Shown here in pieces: positions 63,331 through 64,000 of a DNA stretch of 64,000 nucleotides. The notes below the pieces were generated by a model. That model had not been told where the DNA came from. It saw only the letters and a program-made list of their open reading frames with translations, and did not search any database. The position numbers were made by a program, and so were the translations under genes. The DNA is from Pseudisothecium myosuroides (Eukaryota > Streptophyta > Bryopsida > Hypnales > Lembophyllaceae). Every line of letters begins with the position of its first letter. Position 1 is the first letter of the stretch. Where the stretch lies: positions 53,535,724 to 53,599,723 of the forward strand of contig OX637287.1 of assembly GCA_951799445.1 (NCBI GenBank), written 5' to 3'.

Positions 63331-64000
63331 TGTTAATGGATTCTTTGTATTGTCATATATTTTAAATTAATTTACGTTGACATTGCTATTTGCATACAAG
63401 AATTTCCACATCCAATGTAGCATTATCCAAACCACATCAGATTTATTCCCACAACAGCCACCAACAAATGCGTGATGACAGAAACATCTTGGGAACTCAT
63501 AATTGGCCAATGGTCTTAGAAAACATCTCCTATAATGGGACAAAAAGATGACATTTTACACCCTCAACATTTTTTTGTCATCAAGAAATCAAGAAATTTG
63601 GTTCTATAAGATTTTAAAAGTGAAACCTATAACACCTAAGGAATACTTAAGGTGTTTGATGCATGCCTTCAAAGTTTTCTTGTAGAAACAAAGAATGCAA
63701 TTATTCATCATGTTTGAGGATATTTTGGGCTTGATGATCACGCAAGTGATCACGGTGATTGGCTCGTCATTTTAGGGTTCTATTGGATTAAATTCATTTT
63801 GATAAGATGATATCTTAGCCCCAAAAGGATGTTGACGACTACAAGTGTGTAATGAATAACTTTTAATAATATTGTTTAAAAAAACATTTACTTATTCATT
63901 ATGACATCTAATAATTTTCGTCTAACTAATTTAGTGATAGGATGATGTCTTTCTAGCAGCATAACCTTTAAAAATATGGAAAGCCTAATTGTAGACATAA
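63331..64000. other. Non-coding DNA to the window end
   Basis: No frame of note and no recognised motif. Confidence 0.4.

Noticed and set aside
1..64000. tRNA, rRNA or CRISPR
   Set aside because: No cloverleaf with a GGTTCGAATCC-type arm, no rRNA-like block and no regularly spaced repeats were found by eye; a tRNAscan run could still reveal one I missed.

Overview
This is a eukaryotic nuclear window and almost certainly plant. Its only confidently recognisable protein-coding genes are two complete, intron-rich plasma-membrane proton pumps (P3A-type H+-ATPase). They lie head to tail on the + strand at 22077-28906 and 49347-57200. Both proteins end in -QQSYTV, the land-plant type C-terminus whose penultimate Thr is phosphorylated to bind 14-3-3 proteins. 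The roughly 15-20 residue N-terminal extension relative to the short angiosperm N-terminus, together with short introns and a very AT-rich intergenic background, suggests a bryophyte or other non-seed plant. The species cannot be fixed from the window.

Layout. 1-21.6 kb is AT-rich, gene-poor sequence made of decayed dispersed repeats, transposon-derived elements and a LINE 3' end. 21.64-22.08 kb is the GC-rich promoter and leader of pump gene 1, and 22.08-28.9 kb is its 18 exons. 28.9-48.9 kb is a second repeat-dominated stretch: several copies of a TTAA-bounded ~0.94 kb inverted-repeat element, a LINE remnant, two foldback elements, and small GC-rich patches of uncertain status. 48.9-49.35 kb is the GC-rich promoter and leader of pump gene 2, and 49.35-57.2 kb is its 18 exons. 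57.2-64 kb is again AT-rich repeats, including an inverted copy of a segment found at the left end of the window.

The two pump genes (968 and 973 residues by exon assembly) keep all catalytic motifs and the C-terminal autoinhibitory domain, so both look functional. They share 15 of 17 intron positions and each has two introns the other lacks. One exon, which carries the GDGVND hinge, is far more similar between them than the rest, suggesting gene conversion. Three introns use GC-AG rather than GT-AG boundaries, one of them at the same position in both genes.

The most plausible little-described component is the family of TTAA-bounded elements with TTAACCCCTAAAGG termini and a subterminal hairpin kept by paired base changes. 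A short palindromic relative has TTAACCCT termini. The boundaries resemble those of piggyBac-type DNA transposons, which would be notable in a plant, but no transposase is visible here. No tRNA, rRNA or CRISPR was found.
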